The position numbers and the translations under genes are program-made. A model generated the notes under the pieces. The model had not been told where the DNA came from. It saw only the letters and a list, made by a program, of their open reading frames with translations, and made no database searches. DNA of 22,457 nt from a virus. Shown here one piece after another: positions 5,608 through 10,705 of the stretch (position 1 is the stretch's first letter; each line of letters opens with the position of its first letter). The stretch lies in IMG/VR virus record IMGVR_UViG_3300024518_004094, positions 1-22,457 of that record; one strand, 5' to 3'.

Positions 5608-6335
5608 GTGGAACGTGTATTATGGCTGAAATGAGAGAGGACCGAGCACCGGTGAAATGGAATAAAAAATTTAATTATGTCCGGGGTCCGAGAACCACGG
5701 TCCAAGGCTCACGGACCTACGAGGTTGGTGGCCGAAATCTCCCGAGTGTAACGACTATCCTTGCAAAGACCAAGGATCAGGAATATATCGAGCGATGGAA
5801 AAAAAGAGTCGGATATGAAAAAGCAGACTACATCAAGAATTATAGTAGCAAGCGTGGCACTGCCATGCATAAGTTCATTGAGAAACACCTCGAAGGTACT
5901 GGGTATGATGACCTTACTGAGATTGGACGGGAGGCGAAGCCCATGGCACAAAAGATTATTGAGGTGGGTCTTGCACCGATGGAAGAAATTTGGGGCTCGG
6001 AGGTAACACTTTACTACCCGGACCTCTATGCAGGGTCCACGGACCTAGTGGGTATGTACAATGGGAGACAAACTCTCATTGATTTCAAACAGTCAAATCG
6101 CCCAAAGCAGCGTGAGTGGGTAACAGATTACTTTTTGCAAGTAGCAGCATACTGCATGGCTCATGACTATCTTTATGATACACGAATTGAGCAAGCAATC
6201 ATAATGATATGTACCCCAGATTGCTATTACCAAGAATATAAGGTAGAAGGATTAAACCTAAGACAACATAAATACGATTTTATGGAAAGAATGGATAAAT
6301 ATTATGACCAATCACATCAACAACCCGTTCTATAA
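5604..6335 (+). CDS. PD-(D/E)XK exonuclease, RecB/Cas4/MGME1-like (243 aa)
   Basis: A RecB-family single-strand or DNA-end exonuclease. The motifs appear in order: PSVTTIL (47-53), KRGTAMHKFIEKH (H89), a conserved glutamate near E132, AGSTDLVG (D147), the DxK signature LIDFKQS (D160, K162), and QVAAYCMAH (Q179), the usual helix after the active site. The length is typical of phage MGME1-like enzymes. It probably takes part in genome recombination, end processing or degradation of host DNA. Two seven-base-period GGWCC arrays lie inside the gene (5685-5717 and 6020-6045), the second across the D147 motif. It overlaps the 56-aa gene by 4 bases and the next gene by 32. Confidence 0.85.
   Translation: MSGTCIMAEMREDRAPVKWNKKFNYVRGPRTTVQGSRTYEVGGRNLPSVTTILAKTKDQEYIERWKKRVGYEKADYIKNYSSKRGTAMHKFIEKHLEGTGYDDLTEIGREAKPMAQKIIEVGLAPMEEIWGSEVTLYYPDLYAGSTDLVGMYNGRQTLIDFKQSNRPKQREWVTDYFLQVAAYCMAHDYLYDTRIEQAIIMICTPDCYYQEYKVEGLNLRQHKYDFMERMDKYYDQSHQQPVL
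5685..5717 (+). repeat. Seven-base-period GGWCC array, five units, inside the exonuclease gene
   Basis: Five-base cores start at 5685 (GGTCC), 5692 (GAACC), 5699 (GGTCC), 5706 (GGCTC) and 5713 (GGACC), each exactly 7 bases after the last. Three match GGWCC perfectly and two differ by one or two bases. A shorter pair lies just upstream (GGACC 5639, GCACC 5646). Confidence 0.75.
6020..6045 (+). repeat. Seven-base-register GGWCC array in exonuclease active-site region
   Basis: GGACC at 6020, GGTCC at 6034 and GGACC at 6041 lie at offsets 0, 14 and 21, so all are in one seven-base register. The 6027 position (TATGC) is degenerate. The array spans codons 139-148, including D147. Confidence 0.6.
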
Positions 6336-6597
6336 AGCATTAGAACTTAAGTATGCAGCCGAGGTAGAAGATGCCAAAGCCAAGATAACCTTATACTTTA
6401 GTAATCCTCAAGGGGTAGCTGATCACTCAGGTATTACTGAAGAGTTGGATAAATTACTACATAAGATGTCATCAGCGATGGAAAGGGTATATCAACTCCG
6501 TCAACACTTTGGTCCTCAATCTGTTAAAGATGTCAAAACTAAGGCAGATGATGGCGAAACTAAGGCAGAAACCGTACCTAAAACGTCCTCTATATAG
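6304..6597 (+). CDS. Conserved small phage protein (97 aa)
   Basis: A helical, charged protein: NPFYKALELKYAAEVEDAKA and LDKLLHKMSSAMERVYQLRQ suggest a helical hairpin or coiled coil. A low-complexity K/T/E tail (DVKTKADDGETKAETVPK) contains a short internal repeat TKA-D/E. Related sequences that I recall sit downstream of exonucleases in marine phages; their function is unknown, possibly a nuclease or single-strand DNA accessory. It starts within the last 32 bases of the exonuclease and closes this operon before an AT-rich gap. Confidence 0.6.
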   Translation: MTNHINNPFYKALELKYAAEVEDAKAKITLYFSNPQGVADHSGITEELDKLLHKMSSAMERVYQLRQHFGPQSVKDVKTKADDGETKAETVPKTSSI

Positions 6598-6844
6598 TAT
6601 TCTACAAGAAAATATTTTTTTATTTTTTTTATTTTCAAATATTTTTGGTTCTTTGGTACAAATAGATTATTATCATTGGTATATATAATTAATTGTGTAC
6701 CATAAATAATTTTACTGTACCAAATATATGGTACAATATTCAAATAATACAATAAAATAGGCGATTCTAGCGCTTTATGATTTTATTTATTTTTGGTACA
6801 CACATACTACTTATAGTAAGGGTGTAGTTATGATAGGGTGAGGT
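6598..6844. promoter_or_regulatory. AT-rich intergenic region with five GGTACA sites (candidate operator or origin)
   Basis: A 247-base noncoding stretch, extremely A/T-rich, with long T tracts at 6615-6650. GGTACA occurs at 6655-6660, 6730-6735 and 6795-6800, and its complement TGTACC at 6696-6701 and 6716-6721. Flanking bases are also shared (W-TTTGGTACAMA). Sites at 6716-6722 and 6729-6735 form a 7-bp inverted repeat with a 6-base centre. The last site lies just before TATAGT (6812-6817), a possible -10 box for the 6845 gene. This could be a repressor-controlled promoter or a replication-origin element. Confidence 0.6.
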
Positions 6845-7333
6845 ATGGAAAGCTCAGTTAAAATAATAGACAACTTTCTTCCGAAAGAAGAATTTCAAGC
6901 AATTCAACAACGGATGTGTAGTGATACTTTTCCGTGGTATTATAATGATCGCATCAGTAGTCCTCAAGATCCCAAAGAATACTTCTCTTTTTTCCATACT
7001 TTTTATGCAAACCATGAGCCTAGAAGTAAGGCATTCTATTTATTGGGTAATCTATTAAATAAAATAAATTGTAAGGGAATTGTAAGAGTAAAAGGTAACC
7101 TACAGTTAGGTCAGAGTAAAAAAAGACAAAATAAAATGCACATAGACTATAAATTTAAGCATAAAGGGTGTATCCTTTATTTAAATGCTAATAATGGCGA
7201 AACGCATTTTAAAAAAACAAAAGTGATGCCTAAAGAAAATAGACTTGTTTTTTTTGATCCGAGTGAAGAGCATAGTAGTACAGTTTGTAGTGATGCGAAA
7301 AGAAGAATTACAATAATTTTTAATTACTTTTAG
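6845..7333 (+). CDS. Second 2OG-Fe(II) oxygenase (162 aa)
   Basis: A stand-alone 2-oxoglutarate/Fe(II) dioxygenase domain. Iron ligands: H99-I-D101 (KMHIDYKF) and H143 (SEEHSST); R154 in AKRRITIIFNYF fits 2-oxoglutarate binding. The LYLNANNGETHF and MPKENRLVFFDPS strands match the double-stranded beta-helix core. The N-terminus is closer to cyanophage-type 2OG oxygenases (VKIIDNFLPKEEF, then DTFPWYYND) than to the oxygenase at 324, so this is a separate subfamily rather than a recent duplicate. It is the first gene after the GGTACA region, whose sites may control it. Substrate unknown. Confidence 0.85.
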   Translation: MESSVKIIDNFLPKEEFQAIQQRMCSDTFPWYYNDRISSPQDPKEYFSFFHTFYANHEPRSKAFYLLGNLLNKINCKGIVRVKGNLQLGQSKKRQNKMHIDYKFKHKGCILYLNANNGETHFKKTKVMPKENRLVFFDPSEEHSSTVCSDAKRRITIIFNYF

Positions 7334-7336
7334 AAT

Positions 7337-7627
7337 ATGGCTAAAAAAAGAAAACAGAGTGTCTCTCATGACCCTCCATCTATACCCTACCAAAAGTATC
7401 GGGTACATTGGATTGATATACTATCCGATTCAGGATGGGCAGAAGAAAAAGAATTTAATAGAATGAAACTAACTCATCCTATTAATGAAGGTTGGTTATA
7501 TTCTAAAGATAGAGATGCTATTAAATTATTTGCTTCCTATGATAGAGACGATGATGGATCTCTTACATTTGGTGATAGAACCATGATTCCCCTAGCTTGT
7601 GTTAAGAAGATGATAAGGCTTAAGTAA
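7337..7627 (+). CDS. Conserved hypothetical protein (96 aa)
   Basis: A small aromatic-rich protein: YRVHWIDILSDSGWAEEKEF, then INEGWLYSKDRDAIKLFASYDRDDDGSLTFGDRTMIP and a basic end. The layout suggests a compact beta domain; DRDDDGSLTFGD superficially resembles an EF-hand loop, but without the rest of an EF-hand. I recall similar short proteins (WxDxxxDSGW...) in marine phages, with no known role. It starts 3 bases after the oxygenase stop and its TAA overlaps the next ATG by one base. Confidence 0.55.
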   Translation: MAKKRKQSVSHDPPSIPYQKYRVHWIDILSDSGWAEEKEFNRMKLTHPINEGWLYSKDRDAIKLFASYDRDDDGSLTFGDRTMIPLACVKKMIRLK

Positions 7628-7776
7628 TGGATGAAGCGGAGTTTCCTGGAGGTGTTGACTGGTTAAGTGAAGAGAAGTATAACATGTTAAAGGAGAAAAC
7701 AATGGCTACAAAGAAAAAAGCAAAGAAAAAAATTAAAAAGAAAAAAAGAAAATCTAAAAAGAAAAAGAAAAAATAG
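7627..7776 (+). CDS. Lysine-rich small protein with a possible internal start (49 aa or 24 aa)
   Basis: Read from ATG 7627 it is 49 residues: an acidic N-terminal half (MDEAEFPGGVDWLSEEKYNM) followed by an almost pure lysine tail. A second in-frame ATG at 7702 is preceded by TAAAGGAG (7688-7695) with a 6-base spacer, one of the best ribosome sites in the window. It would give a 24-residue MATKKKAKKK-type peptide. The first ATG overlaps the preceding stop by one base and could be used by coupling. The polycation may bind DNA or RNA. The stop abuts the convergent terminase small subunit stop at 7777 with no terminator seen. Confidence 0.55.
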   Translation: MDEAEFPGGVDWLSEEKYNMLKEKTMATKKKAKKKIKKKKRKSKKKKKK

Positions 7777-8331
7777 TTATGTGGCCTCAGAGTCAGTGGC
7801 TTCAACTTTTTCTGGTGGTTCTAGCGCTTTCACTTCTTTGGTGGGTGATGGTGGCGGCTCCTCTACTTCACCTTCGATTTGTTGGGCTTTAAGAATTGGT
7901 GCGTAATCCTCTAAAATCTGTTTCATTTTGGCCTCTAGTTCACCTTCTGACATATCTTCTAATTTTCCTGTTTTTATTATCTTTTGTTCTATATATAATC
8001 CCGCTGCTTTTCCTCGCATATTTTCCGCGTTGGCGGCTGCAGAAAAAGAGCCTCTCTTTAACGCCGCGTCTCTAATCTTTGCAAGTTCTGTGATATGACG
8101 TTCGTATGTTACTTCGAATCTTCGAAGTCTTTCTTCTCTTAATTCTCCTAAATATTTTACAACCAATGGGAAGTATCTTGGATTCTGTAATCTAGAAGCC
8201 ATTGGTCTTGCATTGTCTTTGGAATAGCCAGCGTCGATACAGGCCTGATGCCCCGTCGTACGCCCTTCATTATATACAAGCATTTCGCAGAATCTCATCT
8301 GCATTTCAGTTAATCTTTTAGGTACACCCAT
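7777..8331 (-). CDS. terS: Terminase small subunit (184 aa)
   Basis: The DNA-recognition subunit of the packaging terminase. LTEMQMRFCEMLVYNEGRTT with ACIDAGYSKDNARPMASRLQ forms the helix-turn-helix of Terminase_2-type proteins. A helical segment (ITELAKIRDAALKRGSFSAA, AAGLYIEQKI) fits oligomerisation, and the C-terminus is acidic and proline-rich. The frame is open to a TTG at 8388, but the predicted transcription start (about 8370) lies downstream of it. The ATG at 8331 has AGGA 7 bases upstream and is preferred. It lies on the strand opposite to the large subunit and about 5 kb away, so the subunits are transcribed separately. The ribosome site is buried in a 10-bp hairpin. Confidence 0.8.
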   Translation of the reverse strand: MGVPKRLTEMQMRFCEMLVYNEGRTTGHQACIDAGYSKDNARPMASRLQNPRYFPLVVKYLGELREERLRRFEVTYERHITELAKIRDAALKRGSFSAAANAENMRGKAAGLYIEQKIIKTGKLEDMSEGELEAKMKQILEDYAPILKAQQIEGEVEEPPPSPTKEVKALEPPEKVEATDSEAT

Positions 8332-8336
8332 AATAA

Positions 8337-8370
8337 GGTCCTGTCCGGTTTGTGGTGGAGGGACAGGACC
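8337..8370 (-). promoter_or_regulatory. Perfect 10-bp hairpin in the terS leader covering its ribosome site
   Basis: GGTCCTGTCC (8337-8346) and GGACAGGACC (8361-8370) are exact inverted repeats with a 14-base loop. On the minus-strand mRNA the hairpin would begin at or next to the predicted 5' end, and its 3' arm contains the AGGA upstream of ATG 8331. It may control translation or RNA stability, or be a protein site in DNA. Confidence 0.7.
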
Positions 8371-8376
8371 ATTGAC

Positions 8377-8405
8377 AATATAGGCCAACTAAAGTAATAT
8401 GTCAA
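8377..8405 (-). promoter_or_regulatory. Sigma-70-type promoter for terS, TTGACA-17-TATATT
   Basis: On the minus strand TTGACA lies at 8405-8400 and TATATT at 8382-8377, separated by 17 bases. It is identical in boxes and spacing to the promoters at 276 and 1679. It sits between the divergent terS and the 8407 gene. Confidence 0.75.
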
Positions 8406-8406
8406 T

Positions 8407-8742
8407 ATGAAGAAAGATGACTTGACTAAAGCCCAACGTGATCTGGTAGATCACATTGAAGCTGAAACCGAAACTATTCTCATTAAGGGTATAGGGATAA
8501 ATTCCCCTGAAATGAAGGCTACTAATTTAAAGCTAGCGGAGATGCGTAAAGAACTTGATAGAGTTAAATTAGAAAACAATAATTTATATACTAGAGTGGC
8601 TGATGCACTTGAAGTTAATGAGTATCATCAGAGACTTAATGGTAAATTACAGGTGAGAATTGCTGAACTAGAGGATGACAATCAAAGAATATCTAAACAA
8701 ATTGAAGATCAATTAGACAGAGCTCGAAAGGCAGGACTTTAA
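8407..8742 (+). CDS. Coiled-coil protein (111 aa)
   Basis: Almost entirely helical, with repeating hydrophobic spacing through KLAEMRKELDRVKLENNNLY, LQVRIAELEDDNQRISKQIE and a charged end. This predicts a long coiled coil and oligomerisation. No enzymatic motif is seen. The start lies next to the -35 box of the opposing terS promoter. The stop overlaps the next ATG by one base (TAATG), so the two are co-translated. It might be a scaffold- or adaptor-like protein, but evidence is lacking. Confidence 0.6.
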   Translation: MKKDDLTKAQRDLVDHIEAETETILIKGIGINSPEMKATNLKLAEMRKELDRVKLENNNLYTRVADALEVNEYHQRLNGKLQVRIAELEDDNQRISKQIEDQLDRARKAGL

Positions 8743-8996
8743 TGCTGATAGGTAGAGAAATGTTTAATGCGCTGGCTCAGTTCATGGATCCGATTAAAGG
8801 GAGTGAAATTTGTAGATTAGCACGAGTAAGTGTTGAAATGCCAAACAAAGAGTTGTATGATGTTAAAGAATTTATTCTGGCTGAAAATAAGATTATCGGC
8901 GCACGAGAAACCCACCGTTTAATTATTAGAGTACAACCTGAAGTGGCTGCCCCTGGAGATGTAATGAAAAAAGTAGGGGATGTAGTCATGAAGTAA
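8742..8996 (+). CDS. Hypothetical protein (84 aa)
   Basis: A small mixed alpha/beta protein: MFNALAQFMDPIKGSEICRL, then ELYDVKEFILAENKIIGARE, a strand THRLIIRVQP and a glycine/valine-rich end (DVMKKVGDVVMK). I do not recognise it. It is coupled to the coiled-coil gene by a one-base overlap and followed 16 bases later by the nuclease gene. Confidence 0.5.
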   Translation: MLIGREMFNALAQFMDPIKGSEICRLARVSVEMPNKELYDVKEFILAENKIIGARETHRLIIRVQPEVAAPGDVMKKVGDVVMK

Positions 8997-9012
8997 TTGG
9001 CTCAAAAGTAAG

Positions 9013-9378
9013 ATGACACCAGAAAGAAAATTATGGCATGAGCTTAAAAGAAATACACCTCAAATTACATGGACAAGGCTTGAAAATTTTGCTGGAGTTG
9101 GTACTCCTGATCTATTGGGGTATGCTAATTCTGGGCACTTTTTTACTGTTGAGTTAAAGGTCACAAAAGCCAATAAGATTCGATTCTCTCCCCACCAAAT
9201 ATCATTTCATATCACACATCCCAAGAATACATTTATCTTAGTAAAGGCCCTTGGTCCTTGTACCATGAAACTTTTTCCAGGATCCCTGATCCAGGAACTA
9301 GTGAAGGAAGGCTATGCTTGTGAGTCCGGGGTCCAGGGTCCCTGGTCCACGGTGCTTGAGCCTCTGCTTGCTTGTTGA
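9013..9378 (+). CDS. VRR-NUC/Hjc-like PD-(D/E)XK nuclease (121 aa)
   Basis: A compact restriction-fold nuclease. The signature runs GVGTPDLLGY (D33) then FFTVELKV (E47-x-K49) and a conserved Q62 in PHQISFH. This matches VRR-NUC and archaeal Hjc-type Holliday-junction resolvases, which cut branched DNA; phages use them to resolve replication intermediates before packaging. The core ends near residue 100. The last ~25 residues (SGVQGPWSTVLEP...) are encoded by seven-base-period GGTCC arrays and look like repeat-derived extension. Adjacent packaging genes fit a debranching role. Confidence 0.8.
   Translation: MTPERKLWHELKRNTPQITWTRLENFAGVGTPDLLGYANSGHFFTVELKVTKANKIRFSPHQISFHITHPKNTFILVKALGPCTMKLFPGSLIQELVKEGYACESGVQGPWSTVLEPLLAC
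9246..9355 (+). repeat. Three seven-base-period GGWCC-type arrays at the nuclease 3' end
   Basis: First array: cores at 9246 (GGCCC), 9253 (GGTCC), 9260 (GTACC). Second: 9281 (GATCC), 9288 (GATCC), 9295 (GAACT). Third: 9323 (AGTCC), 9330, 9337 and 9344 (all GGTCC), 9351 (GGTGC). Within each array the spacing is exactly 7 bases. Confidence 0.75.
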
Positions 9379-9442
9379 TTATGTGTTGGACCTGCTTGTT
9401 GATTGCTTGTGTGTATGTGCTTGCTTGTTTTTTGTTTTTTTC
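9366..9442. repeat. CTTG-rich simple repeats left of the Gp88 gene
   Basis: Repeated TGCTTG/GCTTGCTTGTT words, two copies of TGCTTGTTGAT and a GCTTGCTTGTTTTTT copy at 9419-9433. The 15-base copy recurs at 10141-10155 on the other side of the GC-rich gene. The stretch lies between two convergent genes and appears noncoding. Confidence 0.55.
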
Positions 9443-9492
9443 TTGGATCCATCGTAAACGCTAAGCTGTTGGACCGGTGAAGGTCTTCAGGC

Positions 9493-10101
9493 TTAATGTT
9501 TTTTGTATTGAATTTCTTTGACATCTTTGTTCCAACAGGCGCGACAGCTGCCGCACTTCATACCTTGTTCAGGGGCCGGGCAGACATAGACGCCAGCTCG
9601 GGGCTTCGTCACGACGGTCGACCAATGAGTCCAGGCCTGACCCGGGACTGTATCATTCTTTGCATTCGATAGTCTAATAATTAAATTTGGTGGAATTGTG
9701 GAGCCCGGAAGCGGCAGGTATTGTCTCTCCTGTGTTGGCAGCCAGTGACTGGTCTCCGGCGTGCTTGCGCATACTTCGAATATTTTCCGGAGATGGTCCG
9801 CGCTCTGCAGGTCCCCTGAGTCGTGCCAGCGGAAGTGCTTCTTGCCCTTGATCAGTGTTGCCATGGCCTTGGTCCAGGATCCATGGTTCAAGCTCTTCAG
9901 GCGACGCTCCAGCGCTGCCTTCTGTATTGGCATTATATATCGATTCTTTAAAGCATAGCATCCATGGCACGGGGTGCCCGGAACCAGGGCCAGCTTAGCT
10001 CCTGTCTGGCAGGCTGCGGCCGGAATACTATAGGCGCCTTCAGGCATCTTGCCTGGTGCGCTCAGTCCTCCGGTGATCTTGCTTGCTTCTTTCTTTAACA
10101 T
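9493..10101 (-). CDS. Gp88-family phage protein (202 aa)
   Basis: A member of the mycobacteriophage gene-product-88-like family (PF17338-like), function unknown. Recognisable blocks are SKITGGLSAPGKMP (7-20), SIPAAACQTG (25-34), PGTPCHGCYALKNRY (41-55), HFRWHDSGDLQSADHL (89-104) and LPTQERQYLP. The C-terminal cysteine cluster is YVCPAPEQGMKCGSCRACW (172-190), with C31, C45 and C48 further upstream. The cysteines suggest a metal or iron-sulfur site. The gene is clearly richer in G and C than its surroundings and is flanked by CTTG-type repeats, suggesting transfer. Its ATG lies only 6 bases past the -10 box, so the mRNA may be leaderless. Arrays at 9864-9889 and 9965-9990 lie within it. Confidence 0.75.
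   Translation of the reverse strand: MLKKEASKITGGLSAPGKMPEGAYSIPAAACQTGAKLALVPGTPCHGCYALKNRYIMPIQKAALERRLKSLNHGSWTKAMATLIKGKKHFRWHDSGDLQSADHLRKIFEVCASTPETSHWLPTQERQYLPLPGSTIPPNLIIRLSNAKNDTVPGQAWTHWSTVVTKPRAGVYVCPAPEQGMKCGSCRACWNKDVKEIQYKKH
9864..9889 (+). repeat. Seven-base-period array inside the Gp88 gene
   Basis: Cores at 9864 (TGGCC), 9871 (GGTCC), 9878 (GATCC) and 9885 (GGTTC), each 7 bases apart. Confidence 0.55.
9965..9990 (+). repeat. Seven-base-period array inside the Gp88 gene, second
   Basis: Cores at 9965 (GGCAC), 9972 (GGTGC), 9979 (GGAAC) and 9986 (GGGCC), each 7 bases apart. More degenerate than the other arrays, but keeping the GG...C form. Confidence 0.45.
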
Positions 10102-10106
10102 ATCAT

Positions 10107-10135
10107 TTAATATCCTATTTGTGCTTGTTTGTCAA
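10107..10135 (-). promoter_or_regulatory. Sigma-70-type promoter for the Gp88 gene, TTGACA-17-TATTAA
   Basis: On the minus strand TTGACA is at 10135-10130 and TATTAA at 10112-10107 with a 17-base spacer. The start codon at 10101 lies 6 bases beyond the -10 box, so transcription would begin at or about the ATG. Confidence 0.65.
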
Positions 10136-10136
10136 T

Positions 10137-10172
10137 TCTTGCTTGCTTGTTTTTTTTTGCTTGTTTTTTTTT
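10137..10172. repeat. CTTG/T-tract repeats right of the Gp88 gene
   Basis: Contains CTTGCTTGCTTG followed by T9, then GCTTG and T9-10. It shares GCTTGCTTGTTTTTT (10141-10155) with 9419-9433. Confidence 0.55.
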
Positions 10173-10182
10173 AACTCTGGCC

Positions 10183-10204
10183 GGGCGCGCCTGCCGGCGC
10201 GCTC
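10183..10204 (-). terminator. GC-rich hairpin downstream of the 100-aa gene
   Basis: GCGCGCC (10185-10191) pairs with GGCGCGC (10196-10202) around a 4-base loop, extended by one wobble and one G-C pair. It lies about 26 bases past the stop of the minus-strand 100-aa gene. On that strand it is followed by A-rich, not T-rich, sequence, so it is not a textbook terminator. Confidence 0.4.
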
Positions 10205-10229
10205 AGCATTTAATTGTTTGAATGTTTTG

Positions 10230-10532
10230 TTAATCAAGGAGGACCATATATTCTTTAGCAAAGTACTGTCTGAAAAAATTGATTCCATTACGTACTTTTT
10301 GCCATTGATCCTGGTTATCACTGAAGCCAGGTTTTTGTTTAGTCGCGACGTCTAAATGCTCCGCGGCTAAATTTAATTCAATAGTTTTATCATATATAAC
10401 CGCCGCGAATTCCGGCAGTTCAATTGATTGACCACTGAACGGGTTCTGTCTTGTTACCATCTCCGTGCTCATCTCACCTGCCGTTAAATCATATGGCAGT
10501 TTTAGTTTTTTGTTTTTGTACTCTATTTTCAT
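10230..10532 (-). CDS. Hypothetical protein (100 aa)
   Basis: An unrecognised small protein. The N-terminus KIEYKNKKLKLPYDLTAGEM looks like beta strands. The middle has TRQNPFSGQSIELPEFAAVI, and the rest is helical (IELNLAAEHLD, FRQYFAKEYMVLLD). NPFSGQSIELPEFAAVIYD has the look of a conserved phage domain, but I cannot name it. The ATG overlaps the stop of the 32-aa upstream gene by 4 bases (ATGA), indicating coupled translation. A GC hairpin follows the stop. Confidence 0.6.
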   Translation of the reverse strand: MKIEYKNKKLKLPYDLTAGEMSTEMVTRQNPFSGQSIELPEFAAVIYDKTIELNLAAEHLDVATKQKPGFSDNQDQWQKVRNGINFFRQYFAKEYMVLLD

Positions 10533-10627
10533 TTTGCCGCCTCTTTTATATTTTCCATGTCTTTTTTAACGAGTCGCAATATTTCTTCCATTGCATCTGC
10601 TATTCTTTTTAATTGTTTTTCATTCAT
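10529..10627 (-). CDS. Very small helical protein (32 aa)
   Basis: A 32-residue peptide (MNEKQLKRIADAMEEILRLV plus a lysine/glutamate-rich end) predicted as a single amphipathic helix. It is coupled by a 4-base ATGA overlap to the 100-aa gene and lies just downstream of a promoter-like TTGACT. Short leading peptides of this form are frequent in marine phage operons. Function unknown; it may be a partner of the 100-aa protein. Confidence 0.5.
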   Translation of the reverse strand: MNEKQLKRIADAMEEILRLVKKDMENIKEAAK

Positions 10628-10634
10628 AGTCTTA

Positions 10635-10663
10635 ACCTTATCATTTAAAATCCTACGAGTCAA
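10635..10663 (-). promoter_or_regulatory. Possible promoter for the 32-aa/100-aa gene pair
   Basis: On the minus strand TTGACT (10663-10658) and TAAGGT (10640-10635) are 17 bases apart; the -10 box is weak. The region holds a 17-base block (10639-10655) matching 10101-10117 at 16 of 17 positions, upstream of the Gp88 gene. Confidence 0.4.
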
Positions 10664-10705
10664 GCCTGTGTGTGCTTGTTCGTCTGGACATAATCTTTAT
10701 TTTTT

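Noticed and set aside
6766-7833. TTCTAGCGCTTT shared between 6766 and 7822 regions
   Set aside because: Only 12 bases, one copy within terS coding sequence and one in the AT-rich gap; likely chance.
8332-8388. Upstream TTG start for terS giving 203 residues
   Set aside because: The predicted transcription start near 8370 lies inside it and no ribosome site precedes the TTG. The ATG at 8331 has AGGA at good spacing. Not excluded if another promoter is used.
9246-9355. Heptad arrays as a CRISPR or ordinary tandem repeat
   Set aside because: The period is 7 bases with degenerate two-base gaps; there are no 20-40 base spacers, no repeat units of CRISPR length and no cas genes.
9312-9524. 70-codon minus-strand frame overlapping both the nuclease and the Gp88 gene
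   Set aside because: Its sequence is mostly a translation of CTTG-type and heptad repeats, it overlaps real genes at both ends, and no good ribosome site is present. It might be a short real gene in its first ~25 codons, but this cannot be supported.
10115-10321. 68-codon minus-strand frame
   Set aside because: It overlaps the 100-aa gene out of frame and then runs through a GC hairpin and T/CTTG tracts that translate as K/N/Q-rich filler; no start signal.
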